A stretch of 61,720 nt of DNA, from positions 1-61,720 of the forward strand of contig URLO01000008.1 in NCBI GenBank assembly GCA_900548625.1, written 5' to 3'. The notes beneath the pieces are model-generated. The model was not told where the DNA came from. It searched no databases and saw nothing but the letters and a program-made list of their open reading frames with translations. Each line of letters begins with the position of its first letter. Position 1 is the stretch's first letter. Below, piece by piece: positions 47,742 to 56,548 of the stretch. Both the position numbers and the translations under genes were made by a program. The DNA is from an uncultured Eubacteriales bacterium (GTDB lineage Bacteria > Bacillota > Clostridia > Oscillospirales > Oscillospiraceae).

Positions 47742-49811
47742 GTGAAGTACGGAACCTGGGCCGTTTCGGGCCCAAAAAACAAGGCGGACGTAGAGCGCCT
47801 GCGCCGTGCAGGCTATTCCCCCATCACCGCCGCGGTCCTGTGCAGCCGCGGTTACGACACGCCGGAGCTGGCGCGGGAGTTTCTCGCGTGCGACCGGCCC
47901 CTGAGCGACCCCTTCGAGCTGCTCGACATGGAGCCTGCCCGCGCGCGCGTGCAGCGGGCGCTGGACAAAAAGGAGCATATCTGCGTGTTCGGCGACTATG
48001 ACGTGGACGGCATCACGGCAACCTGCCTGATGACCGAATTTCTGCGCGGGCTCGGCGGACATGTGACCAGCTATATTCCCGCGCGGCTGGAGGAGGGCTA
48101 CGGCCTGAACCCGCTCGCCATCGACACGCTCAAAAAGCAGGGCGTGCAGCTCATCGTCACCGTTGACTGCGGCATCACCGCCAATGCCGAGGCCGAGCTC
48201 TGCCGGGAGCTTGGGATCGACCTGGTCATCACCGACCATCACGAGTGCAAAACCGCGCTGCCGGAGGCAGTCGCCATCGTTGACCCGCACCGCCCCGACC
48301 AGACGCCGGGGCCGCTGCACGAGCTGGCGGGCGTCGGCGTGGCGTTCAAGCTCGCCTGCGCCATCGGCGGCGATCAGGCAGCGCTGCTCGACCGGTTTTC
48401 TGACCTCTTGTGCCTCGGCACCGTGGCGGACGTCATGCCCCTCACGGGTGAAAACCGCACGATGGTCGCGCGCGGTCTTGCCGCGCTGGCAAAGCCCCGC
48501 CGCGTCGGCCTTGCGGCGCTGATGGCGGAGTGCTGCACCGGCCGCCAGCCCGTCACCGCGGGCACGATCGGCTATACGCTCGCTCCGCGCATCAATGCCG
48601 CCGGACGGATGGGCGCGGTGGACGTTGCGACCGAGCTGTTTTTGACGCGCGACCCGTCGCGCGCGGCGGATCTCGCCCAGCAGCTATGCCGTCTCAACCG
48701 CAAGCGGCAGGAGATCGAGTCGGAGATCTATCAGGACGCCGTCTCCATGCTGCCGCACACGAACGCGCCCAGCGCCATCGTCCTGTCGGATGAATCGTGG
48801 CATCAGGGCGTTGTGGGCATCGTCGCCTCGCGTCTTGCCGAGGAATACAGCTGCCCGACCTTCCTCATCTGCCTCGACGGCGACAAGGGAAAGGCCTCCT
48901 CCCGCTCCTATGGGGGCTTCAATCTGTTCGGTGCGCTCCATGCGCTCTCGCCGCTGCTGGAAAGCTACGGCGGGCATGAGCTGGCCGCCGGCTTTACCAT
49001 CCGCCGCGACCGCATCGACGCCTTCCGTGAGGCGATCTGCGCACGCGCCGAGGAATTTTTCCGCTCCGACGCATGCAGCACGGCACTGGCGGTGGACTGT
49101 GAGATCGCACCGGAGCTGCTGACGCTCCGCAACGTCGAGGCGCTCGACGAGCTGGAGCCGTGCGGCGCGGGCTGCCCGCGTCCGGTGCTCGCCATGCGCG
49201 GGCTTAGCGTTCTGGAGCTGAGCGAGGTCGGCGGCGGCAAGCATCTGCGCCTGCGTCTCGGACGCGGACGCGAGAGCTTTCAGGCCATCTTCTTCTCCTC
49301 CACCGCGCAGCGCGCGGCGGTCGGCGTGGGCGATCTGGTCGAGATCGCCTTCACGCCGCAGATCAACGAATTCCGCGGCATCCGCTCCGTCCAGCTCAAT
49401 CTGGTCGATATCCGCCCCGATGCATCGTTCCGAAACCGCGTGCGCGAGCAGTCGGCGCTCTATGCGCGCCACGCCGCCGGCGAGGCGCTTTTGCCGGACG
49501 ATGCGGCGGCGCTGCTGCCCGAGCGGCAGGAGTTTGTCGATCTGTGGCGCTATCTCAGCGCGCACAACGCCGGAAACGGCCTCTCGGAGGAGCTCGGCTG
49601 CCTGAGCCGCAAGATCACCCGCGCCGCGGGCAGACCCTGCGAGCCGGCGCGGCTGCGCGTGTGCCTCGATGTGCTGGCCGAGCAGCAGCTCATCCGGCTC
49701 GAGCTGCACCCCAAATCTGTACATATCACGCTCTGCGCGGGCGGCCGCAAGGTCGATCTGACGAAAAGCGGAATCCTGATCCACCTGAAAGAACAAAAGG
49801 CGGGAAAATAA
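47742..49811 (+). CDS. recJ: Single-stranded-DNA exonuclease RecJ
   Basis: The 689-residue protein has the DHH phosphoesterase motifs VFGDYDVDGITAT (about 80-92), TVDCGITA and ITDHHECK (about 162-169). DHHA1 and OB-fold regions follow (GGHELAAGFT, about 410), and an extra C-terminal domain typical of Firmicute RecJ is present. It degrades ssDNA 5' to 3' in recombination and mismatch repair. The GTG start at 47742 is the first start after the promoter; its binding site is weak. It is followed directly by relA. Confidence 0.95.
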   Translation: MKYGTWAVSGPKNKADVERLRRAGYSPITAAVLCSRGYDTPELAREFLACDRPLSDPFELLDMEPARARVQRALDKKEHICVFGDYDVDGITATCLMTEFLRGLGGHVTSYIPARLEEGYGLNPLAIDTLKKQGVQLIVTVDCGITANAEAELCRELGIDLVITDHHECKTALPEAVAIVDPHRPDQTPGPLHELAGVGVAFKLACAIGGDQAALLDRFSDLLCLGTVADVMPLTGENRTMVARGLAALAKPRRVGLAALMAECCTGRQPVTAGTIGYTLAPRINAAGRMGAVDVATELFLTRDPSRAADLAQQLCRLNRKRQEIESEIYQDAVSMLPHTNAPSAIVLSDESWHQGVVGIVASRLAEEYSCPTFLICLDGDKGKASSRSYGGFNLFGALHALSPLLESYGGHELAAGFTIRRDRIDAFREAICARAEEFFRSDACSTALAVDCEIAPELLTLRNVEALDELEPCGAGCPRPVLAMRGLSVLELSEVGGGKHLRLRLGRGRESFQAIFFSSTAQRAAVGVGDLVEIAFTPQINEFRGIRSVQLNLVDIRPDASFRNRVREQSALYARHAAGEALLPDDAAALLPERQEFVDLWRYLSAHNAGNGLSEELGCLSRKITRAAGRPCEPARLRVCLDVLAEQQLIRLELHPKSVHITLCAGGRKVDLTKSGILIHLKEQKAGK

Positions 49812-51977
49812 ATGACCACAAAAGAAGAACATTACAATTCCATGATGCTCGCCGTGCAGCGCTACGCGCCGAACGCCGATATGGATCTGGTCGAGCGCGC
49901 GTACCGCTACGCGGACGAGAAGCACAAAAACCAGCTCCGCAAATCGGGCGAGCCGTATATCATCCACCCGCTCGCCGTGGCGGAGATCGTGGCCGAGATG
50001 GGTCTGGACACCGACGCCATCGCGGCGGCGCTGCTGCATGACTGTCTGGAGGACACCGACGCGAGCTTTGAGGAGCTTTCGCGCATGTTCAGCCAGACCA
50101 TCGCGGAGCTGGTCGAGGGCGTCACCAAGCTGACGCGCGTGCAGTACTCCACGATGGAGGAGCAGCAGATGGAAAATCTGCGCAAGATGTTCATGGCCAT
50201 GTCCAAGGACATCCGCGTCATCCTCATCAAGATCGCAGACCGCCTGCACAACACGCGCACGCTCCAGTTCCAGACGCCTGCCAAGCAGATCTCCAAGTCC
50301 ATGGAGACGATGGAGATCTATGCGCCGCTGGCGCACCGGCTCGGCATGCAGAAGATCAAGTGGGAGCTGGAGGACGTGTCTCTCCAGTATCTCGACCCCG
50401 ACGGCTATCAGCAGATCATCGATTATCTGGAAAAGAACGAAAAGAGCGCCACCAGCTTCATGAACGCCATCCAGTCGAAGATCACAGACCGTCTGGCCTC
50501 GGTCGGCATCCACGGCTCGATCTACGGGCGCGTCAAGCATACCTATTCCATCTACCGCAAGATGCGCGCGCAGAACAAGACCATCGACGAGCTGTACGAC
50601 CTCTATGCCTTCCGTGTGATCGTGGACAACATCGCCGACTGCTACAACGTCCTCGGCCACATCCACGACCTGTTCAGTCCCATTCCCGGCCGCTTCAAGG
50701 ACTATATCTCCACGCCGAAGCCGAACATGTATCAGTCGCTCCACACGACCGTCATCGGCTCGCAGGGCATCCCGTTCGAGGTGCAGATCCGCACGTGGGA
50801 GATGCACCAGACCGCGGAATACGGCGTTGCGGCGCACTGGAAATACAAGCAGCACACCGGCGACGGCTCGGAAAAGGAATTCGAGTGGGTGCGCAGGCTC
50901 CTTGAAAACCAGCAGGACGTTGACGCCGACGATTATATCCACTCGCTCAAGGTCGATATGTTCGACGACGAGGTGTTCGTCTTTACGCCCAAGGGCAAGG
51001 TCATCTCGCTCCCGTCCGGCTCGACGGTGATCGACTTCGCCTACGCCATCCACTCCGCCGTCGGAAACTCCATGATCGGCGCGAAGGTCAACAACCGCAT
51101 CGCAAGCTACGATGTGCCGCTGCGAAACGGCGACATCGTCGAGATCCTGACCTCGAAGTCCGCCAAGGGCCCGAGCCGCGACTGGCTGAACATCTGCCGG
51201 TCGAATCAGGCGCGCATCAAGATCAAGCAGTGGTTCAAGAAGGAAAAACGCGAGGAGAACATCATCCGCGGCAAGGCCAGCTTCGAGTCTGAGCTGCGGA
51301 GGCTGAGCATCGACCCCGACATCCTGCAAAACGACGATGTCCGCGCGGCGGTGCTCAAGCGGGTGTCGTTTGAATCGCTTGACGATCTCTACGCCGCCAT
51401 CGGCTTCGGCGGCATCACCGCCGTGAAGGCGGTCAACCGCATCAAGGACGAGCTGACCAAGGCCAGCCGCGCCCAGAAGGAGCCGCAGCTTCAGGTCAAG
51501 CCGCCGCACACGCCGCCGGCGAGCAATTCCGGCGTGATCGTCGAGGACATCGGCTCGTGCATGATCAAATTCAGCCGTTGCTGCACGCCCGTCCCCGGCG
51601 ACGACATCATCGGCTTTATCACCAAGGGCTACGGCGTGTCCATCCACCGCAAGGACTGCCCCAACGCCCGTCAGGCCGCCGACCCGGCGCAGTCCGGCCG
51701 CTGGGTACACGTCACCTGGGCGGAGCAGCCCGAGGCGCTTTTCTCCACGTCTCTGGAGCTGGAGACCACCGACCGCGACGGCATGATGCTGGACATCGCG
51801 ACCATTCTGACGAGCCTGCGCGTACACATCACGGAGATGACCGCGCGGAGCCTCCCCGGCAGCGTCGGTCTCATCAACCTCTCCTTCCCGGTGCACAACC
51901 TGACGGAGCTGGAGAGCATCCGCGCGCGCCTGCGCGGCATTTCGGGCGTGACCGAGGTGCGCCGCGGCGCAAATTGA
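49812..51977 (+). CDS. relA: Bifunctional (p)ppGpp synthetase/hydrolase RelA/SpoT
   Basis: The 721-residue, full-length Rel protein has an HD hydrolase domain (HPLAVAEIVAE; LLHDCLEDTD, about 75-84). The synthetase domain follows (SIYGRVKHTYSIYRKM; RFKDYISTPKPNMYQSLHT, about 300-318). TGS (about 390-450, EVFVFTPKGKVISLP), a zinc-finger/CC-like region with CCTPVPGD, and a C-terminal ACT domain complete it. It makes and degrades (p)ppGpp in the stringent response. The ATG follows the recJ stop without a gap. Confidence 0.97.
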   Translation: MTTKEEHYNSMMLAVQRYAPNADMDLVERAYRYADEKHKNQLRKSGEPYIIHPLAVAEIVAEMGLDTDAIAAALLHDCLEDTDASFEELSRMFSQTIAELVEGVTKLTRVQYSTMEEQQMENLRKMFMAMSKDIRVILIKIADRLHNTRTLQFQTPAKQISKSMETMEIYAPLAHRLGMQKIKWELEDVSLQYLDPDGYQQIIDYLEKNEKSATSFMNAIQSKITDRLASVGIHGSIYGRVKHTYSIYRKMRAQNKTIDELYDLYAFRVIVDNIADCYNVLGHIHDLFSPIPGRFKDYISTPKPNMYQSLHTTVIGSQGIPFEVQIRTWEMHQTAEYGVAAHWKYKQHTGDGSEKEFEWVRRLLENQQDVDADDYIHSLKVDMFDDEVFVFTPKGKVISLPSGSTVIDFAYAIHSAVGNSMIGAKVNNRIASYDVPLRNGDIVEILTSKSAKGPSRDWLNICRSNQARIKIKQWFKKEKREENIIRGKASFESELRRLSIDPDILQNDDVRAAVLKRVSFESLDDLYAAIGFGGITAVKAVNRIKDELTKASRAQKEPQLQVKPPHTPPASNSGVIVEDIGSCMIKFSRCCTPVPGDDIIGFITKGYGVSIHRKDCPNARQAADPAQSGRWVHVTWAEQPEALFSTSLELETTDRDGMMLDIATILTSLRVHITEMTARSLPGSVGLINLSFPVHNLTELESIRARLRGISGVTEVRRGAN

Positions 51978-52017
51978 GGCGCCCTGCAACCGTCACCCGC
52001 ATTTCCCCGTTTCGCGC

Positions 52018-52271
52018 CGTAGGGGTCGATGCCCACATCGACCCGCAAGAAATGGCCGTTTTATGGCGGTTTTCCGGCGAAACCGCGTTGGTTTTCTATT
52101 CTACGCCGTAGGGGCGGACGACCCTGTCCGCCCGCCGGAAAATGCCCTTTTTCACGGAAAACCGATGCGAAATCGCAACATTTTCAATGGGCCGATGTAG
52201 GCATCGGCCCCTACAAACGGCCACGAAAATTCAACGAATTTTGAAGGGCGGACAGAGTCGTCCGCCCCTAC
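52018..52271. repeat. Palindromic repeat family B, array of four units
   Basis: Units are at about 52018-52043 (GTCGATGCCCACATCGAC type), 52108-52134 (GGCGGACGACCCTGTCCGCC type), 52189-52214 (inverted GGCCGATG type) and 52246-52271 (inverted GGCGGAC type). Both subtypes and orientations occur, as in the larger array. They begin 40 bp after the relA stop. Confidence 0.87.
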
Positions 52272-52557
52272 AATGTAGAAGAAGCCTCCATGCGTGCGCC
52301 CGACGTTTGCAAATACGACAAATTTCCTGCGCACCAACTGACCCCCGGGGGAAAATCCAAGAGAGGGGGCCGCAGCCCCCTTCTTGGTCGTTTTAAGGGG
52401 ATTGCAAAGGGGGAAATCGAAATCCCCCTTTGCCATTCTTTCTTTCAACCGTCAACGGCGCTTTCTTTCTCATGCGAGAAAGAAAGCGGGGTTGAGACAT
52501 CTCTCCATCGGACGTTGCCCGAAAAACCCGCCGCCTGCGCGGCAGAAAGGTCTGACT
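52272..52557 (+). other. Intergenic region with three G/C-tract hairpins
   Basis: No gene is visible. Hairpins form at about 52362-52383 (GAGGGGGC / GCCCCCTT), at 52404-52433 (GCAAAGGGGGA / TCCCCCTTTGC) and from CGCTTTCTTTCTC / GAGAAAGAAAGCG (about 52460-52490). The last two could act as terminators or be further repeat material. Confidence 0.4.
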
Positions 52558-53007
52558 ATGAAAGCAGTCGTCACGCGCGTGCGCTCTGCCTCCGTCTGCA
52601 TCGACGGCGAGCTGCACGGCTCGATCGGGCAGGGCTTTTTGATCCTGCTCGGCATTTCCCCGGAGGATACGCCGGAAAGCTGCCGCAAGCTCGCGGAAAA
52701 ATGCCTCGGGCTGCGCGTTTTCCGCGATGAAAATGACAAAATGAACCGCTCCCTGGCTGACGTGGGCGGCGGCGTGCTGGTCGTGAGCCAGTTCACGCTC
52801 TACGGCGATGTCAGCCACGGCCGCCGGCCGAGCTTCATCGGCGCGGCGCGGCCGGAGACCGCCATCCCGCTGTATGAGCAGTTCCTCGCGGAGTGTACGC
52901 GGCTGGGCTTCCCGCCGCAGCACGGCGAGTTCGGCGCGTATATGCAGGTGGAGTCTGTCAATGACGGGCCGGTTACCTTGATCGTTGACACGAAAGATCT
53001 GAAATAG
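52558..53007 (+). CDS. dtd: D-aminoacyl-tRNA deacylase
   Basis: The 149-residue protein has the Dtd signatures MKAVVTRVRSASVCIDG, LVVSQFTLYGDVSHGRRPSF (about 76-95, the SQFTL active site) and FGAYMQVESVNDGPVT (the GXP-like motif). It hydrolyses D-amino acids and glycine from mischarged tRNA. AGAAAGG is 8 nt before the ATG. It follows relA, as in many Firmicutes, despite the 580-bp repeat-filled gap. Confidence 0.96.
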   Translation: MKAVVTRVRSASVCIDGELHGSIGQGFLILLGISPEDTPESCRKLAEKCLGLRVFRDENDKMNRSLADVGGGVLVVSQFTLYGDVSHGRRPSFIGAARPETAIPLYEQFLAECTRLGFPPQHGEFGAYMQVESVNDGPVTLIVDTKDLK

Positions 53008-53097
53008 TGCGGCGGAGCGTTTCCGCCGCCGTGGCTCTGTATGATCGCCCGTCCTGCGCCGCCAAAGCCGGCGGCATGCTTTGAAAAGGAGCTTTTT

Positions 53098-53703
53098 ATG
53101 AACATTCTCACGCTTCCGCTCGGGCCGCTCGGCACGAACTGCTATCTCGTATCCGACGGGCAGAGCGGCCTTTGCGCCGTGATCGACCCCGGCGCGTCCG
53201 CGCAGAAGATCCTGCAGCGCGTGCAGGAGGCAGGCTGGAAAATCGGCCTGATCCTGCTGACGCACGCGCATTTTGACCACACAGGCGCCCTGAAGGCGCT
53301 GCACAGCGCGCTGCCCGCCGTCCCGATCTACGTCCACCCGGCGGACAGCGACAATGCCCGCAACATGAGCCACGGCAACCTCGTCTACACCGACACCTAT
53401 CAGGAGGGCGACACCGTGAAGCTGGGCGCGCTGGAATTCACCGTGCTCGAAACGCCCGGCCACACGCCGGGCTCGGTCTGCCTGCGCTGCGGCAGCGCGC
53501 TGTTTTCCGGCGACACGCTGTTTGCAGGCTCCTGCGGCCGCACCGATTTTGAGGGCGGCAGCGCCGGGCAGATGCTTGCCTCGCTCCGGCGGCTCGGCGG
53601 CATCCCCGAAAATCTGACCGTCTGCCCCGGTCATGGTGAGCCCTCCACGCTCGACCGTGAGCGCAGCAGCAATTTCTACATGCAAGAGGCGATGCGCACA
53701 TGA
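53098..53703 (+). CDS. Metallo-beta-lactamase-fold hydrolase (glyoxalase II-like)
   Basis: The 201-residue protein has LLTHAHFDHTGAL (the HxHxDH motif, about 58-63), TPGHTPGSVCL (His), LFSGDTLFAGSCGRTD (Asp) and VCPGHGEPST (His). All metal ligands are present. It lacks the extra substrate domain of classical glyoxalase II, so the substrate is unsure. AAAAGGAG lies 8 nt before the ATG. Its stop overlaps hemZ (ATGA). Confidence 0.9.
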   Translation: MNILTLPLGPLGTNCYLVSDGQSGLCAVIDPGASAQKILQRVQEAGWKIGLILLTHAHFDHTGALKALHSALPAVPIYVHPADSDNARNMSHGNLVYTDTYQEGDTVKLGALEFTVLETPGHTPGSVCLRCGSALFSGDTLFAGSCGRTDFEGGSAGQMLASLRRLGGIPENLTVCPGHGEPSTLDRERSSNFYMQEAMRT

Positions 53704-55178
53704 AGCTGTATCTGAAGGGCCACGCCGAGCGCTATCCTGTGGAGCAGCTGCAAATGCAGCTCTTTGGCGACCGGCCCACGCAATTTGTCGAGACGCCGTT
53801 CTCTGGCGAGGACGGCGCCGTTTCCTCGCTCCATGACGGAAAAATTTACCGTACCGCGACGGCGAAGATCACGCTGGACGGCAAAACGGCCACCGCCGCG
53901 CGCCGCATCCCGCTCACGAAAGCCGATGTGCGCCTGACGCGCCGCATTTTGCAGCAGAGCTACTACCTCGCCGCGGTGCAGCTTCTGCCCGAGGCGCCGC
54001 CCTGGGGCGCGCTTTCCGGCGTGCGCCCCACGAAGCTTGCCACCAAGGTGCTGCTGGAGGGCGGGCGCGAGCAGGACGCCGACCGGATGCTCCGCGACGT
54101 GTATTTTGTCACGCCCGAACGGCGGCGGCTGTGTCTGGACGCCTCGCGGCACACGCTCGAGGCGGCGCGGCTGCTCGCTCCGGACGATCTTTCGCTCTAC
54201 ATCGGCATCCCGTTCTGCCCCACGCGCTGCGCCTACTGCTCGTTCGTGAGCGAATCGGTCGAGCGCTTCGGGGAATTCCTGCCGCCGTTTCTCGACTGCC
54301 TCATCCGCGAGATCGAGTACACGGGCGCGCTTTTAAAGCGCTCCGGCTGGCACATCCGCAGCCTGTACATCGGCGGCGGCACGCCGACCACGCTCTCCAC
54401 GCCGCAGATGACACGGCTTCTGGACGCGATCGGCACACATTTTGACCTCTCGCGGTCGCTGGAGTTCACCGTGGAGGGCGGCAGGCCCGACACGCTCGAC
54501 CTTGCCAAGCTCCGCGCCATCCGCGCGGGCGGCGCGACGCGCATCTCCATCAACCCCCAGACGATGTCCGACAGCGTTCTGCGTGCCATCGGCCGCCGCC
54601 ATACCGCCGCCGAGACCGTCGAGGCGTTCCGGATGGCGCGCGAGGCCGGCTTTGACGACATCAACATGGATCTCATCGCGGGGCTTCCCGGCGACACGCC
54701 GGCATCGTTTTCCGAGACGGTGCAGCAGGTGCTCGCGCTGGAGCCGAGCAACGTCACCGTTCACACGCTGGCGCTCAAAAAGGGCGCCGACCTGTTCCAG
54801 CGGCGTGTCACGCTCCCCACGCGCGAGGACGTGGCGCAGATGCTCGCCGCCTCGGGCCGCCAGCTCCGCGCGGCGGCGTTTGAGCCGTACTATCTCTACC
54901 GTCAGAAGTACATGTCCGGCAGCTTCGAAAACGTCGGCTGGTGCCGCACGGGCTATACCGGATATTACAACATATACATGATGGAGGAGCTGCACAGCAT
55001 CCTCTCACTCGGCGGCGGCGGCATGAACAAGATCAATCTGCCCGCCGGCGCGCTGGAGCGCTTCCACAACCCGAAATATCCGCAGGATTACATCCAGCGC
55101 ATCGACACGGTGCTGCGCCAGAAGGACGAGATCTTTGCGCTTCTGGAGAAGACCCGCGCCCCGCGCCCCGCACTTTGA
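53700..55178 (+). CDS. hemZ: Coproporphyrinogen dehydrogenase HemZ-type radical SAM protein
   Basis: The 492-residue protein has a HemZ-specific N-terminal region (about 1-165). The radical SAM motif CPTRCAYCSF (about 173-182) follows, then SLYIGGGTPTTLS and MDLIAGLPGDT. It is placed in oxygen-independent coproporphyrinogen oxidation, but HemZ/HemW-like proteins can also act in heme trafficking, so the activity is not certain. It is coupled to the upstream hydrolase by ATGA overlap, a common Clostridia arrangement (dtd, MBL, hemZ). Confidence 0.9.
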   Translation: MKLYLKGHAERYPVEQLQMQLFGDRPTQFVETPFSGEDGAVSSLHDGKIYRTATAKITLDGKTATAARRIPLTKADVRLTRRILQQSYYLAAVQLLPEAPPWGALSGVRPTKLATKVLLEGGREQDADRMLRDVYFVTPERRRLCLDASRHTLEAARLLAPDDLSLYIGIPFCPTRCAYCSFVSESVERFGEFLPPFLDCLIREIEYTGALLKRSGWHIRSLYIGGGTPTTLSTPQMTRLLDAIGTHFDLSRSLEFTVEGGRPDTLDLAKLRAIRAGGATRISINPQTMSDSVLRAIGRRHTAAETVEAFRMAREAGFDDINMDLIAGLPGDTPASFSETVQQVLALEPSNVTVHTLALKKGADLFQRRVTLPTREDVAQMLAASGRQLRAAAFEPYYLYRQKYMSGSFENVGWCRTGYTGYYNIYMMEELHSILSLGGGGMNKINLPAGALERFHNPKYPQDYIQRIDTVLRQKDEIFALLEKTRAPRPAL

Positions 55179-55201
55179 ACGTCTCATCGAAGGAGCATTG
55201 C

Positions 55202-56548
55202 ATGGACACTTTATTTTCGCACGTTTCCGTCCTCACCATGGACGAACGGATGTCCGTCTGGCTCGACGCCTTTGTCGGCGTCACGGACGGAAAGATCGCC
55301 TATCTCGGAAAAAAAGCCCCGGAGGAGCAGCCGGAGCACATCGTTGACGCCTCCGGCATGGTTCTGATGCCGGGTCTTGTCAACTGCCACACGCATCTGC
55401 CGCTGTCGCTGCTGCGCGGCTACGGCGACGAGCTTGCGCAGGACGAGTGGCTGCGCCGGAGCGTTTTTCCGCGTCAGGCGCGGATGGACGCGCGGAGCGT
55501 CAGGGCCGCGGCGCTTCTTGGCATCGCGCAGTGCCTGCGCTTCGGCGTCACCTCGGTCAGTGAGATGTACTTTTTCTCCGACGCCGAGGCGGAGGCCGTC
55601 GCGGAAAGCGGCATCAAGGCAAATCTCTGCCACCCCGTCACGACGGAGCTGACCGACGGCTTTGATTTTGACGCCGATCCCGACTGTCTTGAGGCCGCGG
55701 CGCTTCACGAACGCTGGCACGGCTTTGACAACGGCCGCATCAAGATCGACTGCGCCATCCACTCATATGACACCTCGACCCATCCGGCGTGGGAGGCCGT
55801 CAGCGGCTACGCGCTGGAAAACGGGCTTGGGATGCAGCTGCATCTCTCGGAGACCGCCGCCGCGGAGGAGGACTGCCTCGACCGCACGGGTCTGACGCAG
55901 GCGCAGCTTCTCGACTGCCACCGGCTGTTTGCCGCGCCTGCCGCCGCAGCGCACTGCTGCCACCTGAGTGAGGAGGACATGCGCCTGCTCGCGCGGCGCG
56001 GCGTCTCCGCCGTCCACTGCCCGCGCAGCGAGCTGCGCCTCGGCATGGGGCGCGCGGACGTGCTCGCCATGGTGAAGGCGGGCATGAACGTCTGTCTCGG
56101 CACCGAGTCCGCCGCCGCAAGCGGCAGTCTCGACGTGTTTTCCGAGATGCGGACGGCCGCGCTGATGGCAAAGGCAGCCGCCGGCCGCGTGGACGCGCTG
56201 CCGCCCGAGGCCGCGCTGATGATGGCGACGGTCTGCGGCGCACGCGCACAGGGCCGCGCCGCCGAGTGCGGCATGATCAAGACCGGCATGGACGCCGATC
56301 TCATTCTTCTGGACTTCAATCAGCCGCACCTCATCCCGTGCCACAACATGCTCACAGACCTCGTCTACACCGTCTGCGGGCAGGATGTGGCGCTGACGAT
56401 GGTGCGCGGAAGGGTCCTGTACGCGGCGGGCAAATACGCCTCCATCGATCTTGACGCCGTGATGCAGGAGCTTCGCGACTATGCCATCCCGACCATCTTT
56501 TCCGACGCGAAAGCCGATGACCCTGACACAGAGGAGGATGCACAATGA
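55202..56548 (+). CDS. MtaD-like amidohydrolase (5'-methylthioadenosine/S-adenosylhomocysteine deaminase family)
   Basis: The 448-residue amidohydrolase has PGLVNCHTHLPLSLLRG (metal His pair, about 62-64), QLHLSETAAAEEDC, AAHCCHLSEEDM, and LGTESAAASGSLDVFSEM. In the family the last motif reads GTDGAAS, with Asp as metal ligand; here it is Glu302. The following SELRLGMG segment also departs from the usual SNLKLASG. The family deaminates adenosine derivatives; the changes leave substrate and activity uncertain. AAGGAGC precedes the ATG. The stop overlaps the SpoVB-like gene. Confidence 0.85.
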   Translation: MDTLFSHVSVLTMDERMSVWLDAFVGVTDGKIAYLGKKAPEEQPEHIVDASGMVLMPGLVNCHTHLPLSLLRGYGDELAQDEWLRRSVFPRQARMDARSVRAAALLGIAQCLRFGVTSVSEMYFFSDAEAEAVAESGIKANLCHPVTTELTDGFDFDADPDCLEAAALHERWHGFDNGRIKIDCAIHSYDTSTHPAWEAVSGYALENGLGMQLHLSETAAAEEDCLDRTGLTQAQLLDCHRLFAAPAAAAHCCHLSEEDMRLLARRGVSAVHCPRSELRLGMGRADVLAMVKAGMNVCLGTESAAASGSLDVFSEMRTAALMAKAAAGRVDALPPEAALMMATVCGARAQGRAAECGMIKTGMDADLILLDFNQPHLIPCHNMLTDLVYTVCGQDVALTMVRGRVLYAAGKYASIDLDAVMQELRDYAIPTIFSDAKADDPDTEEDAQ

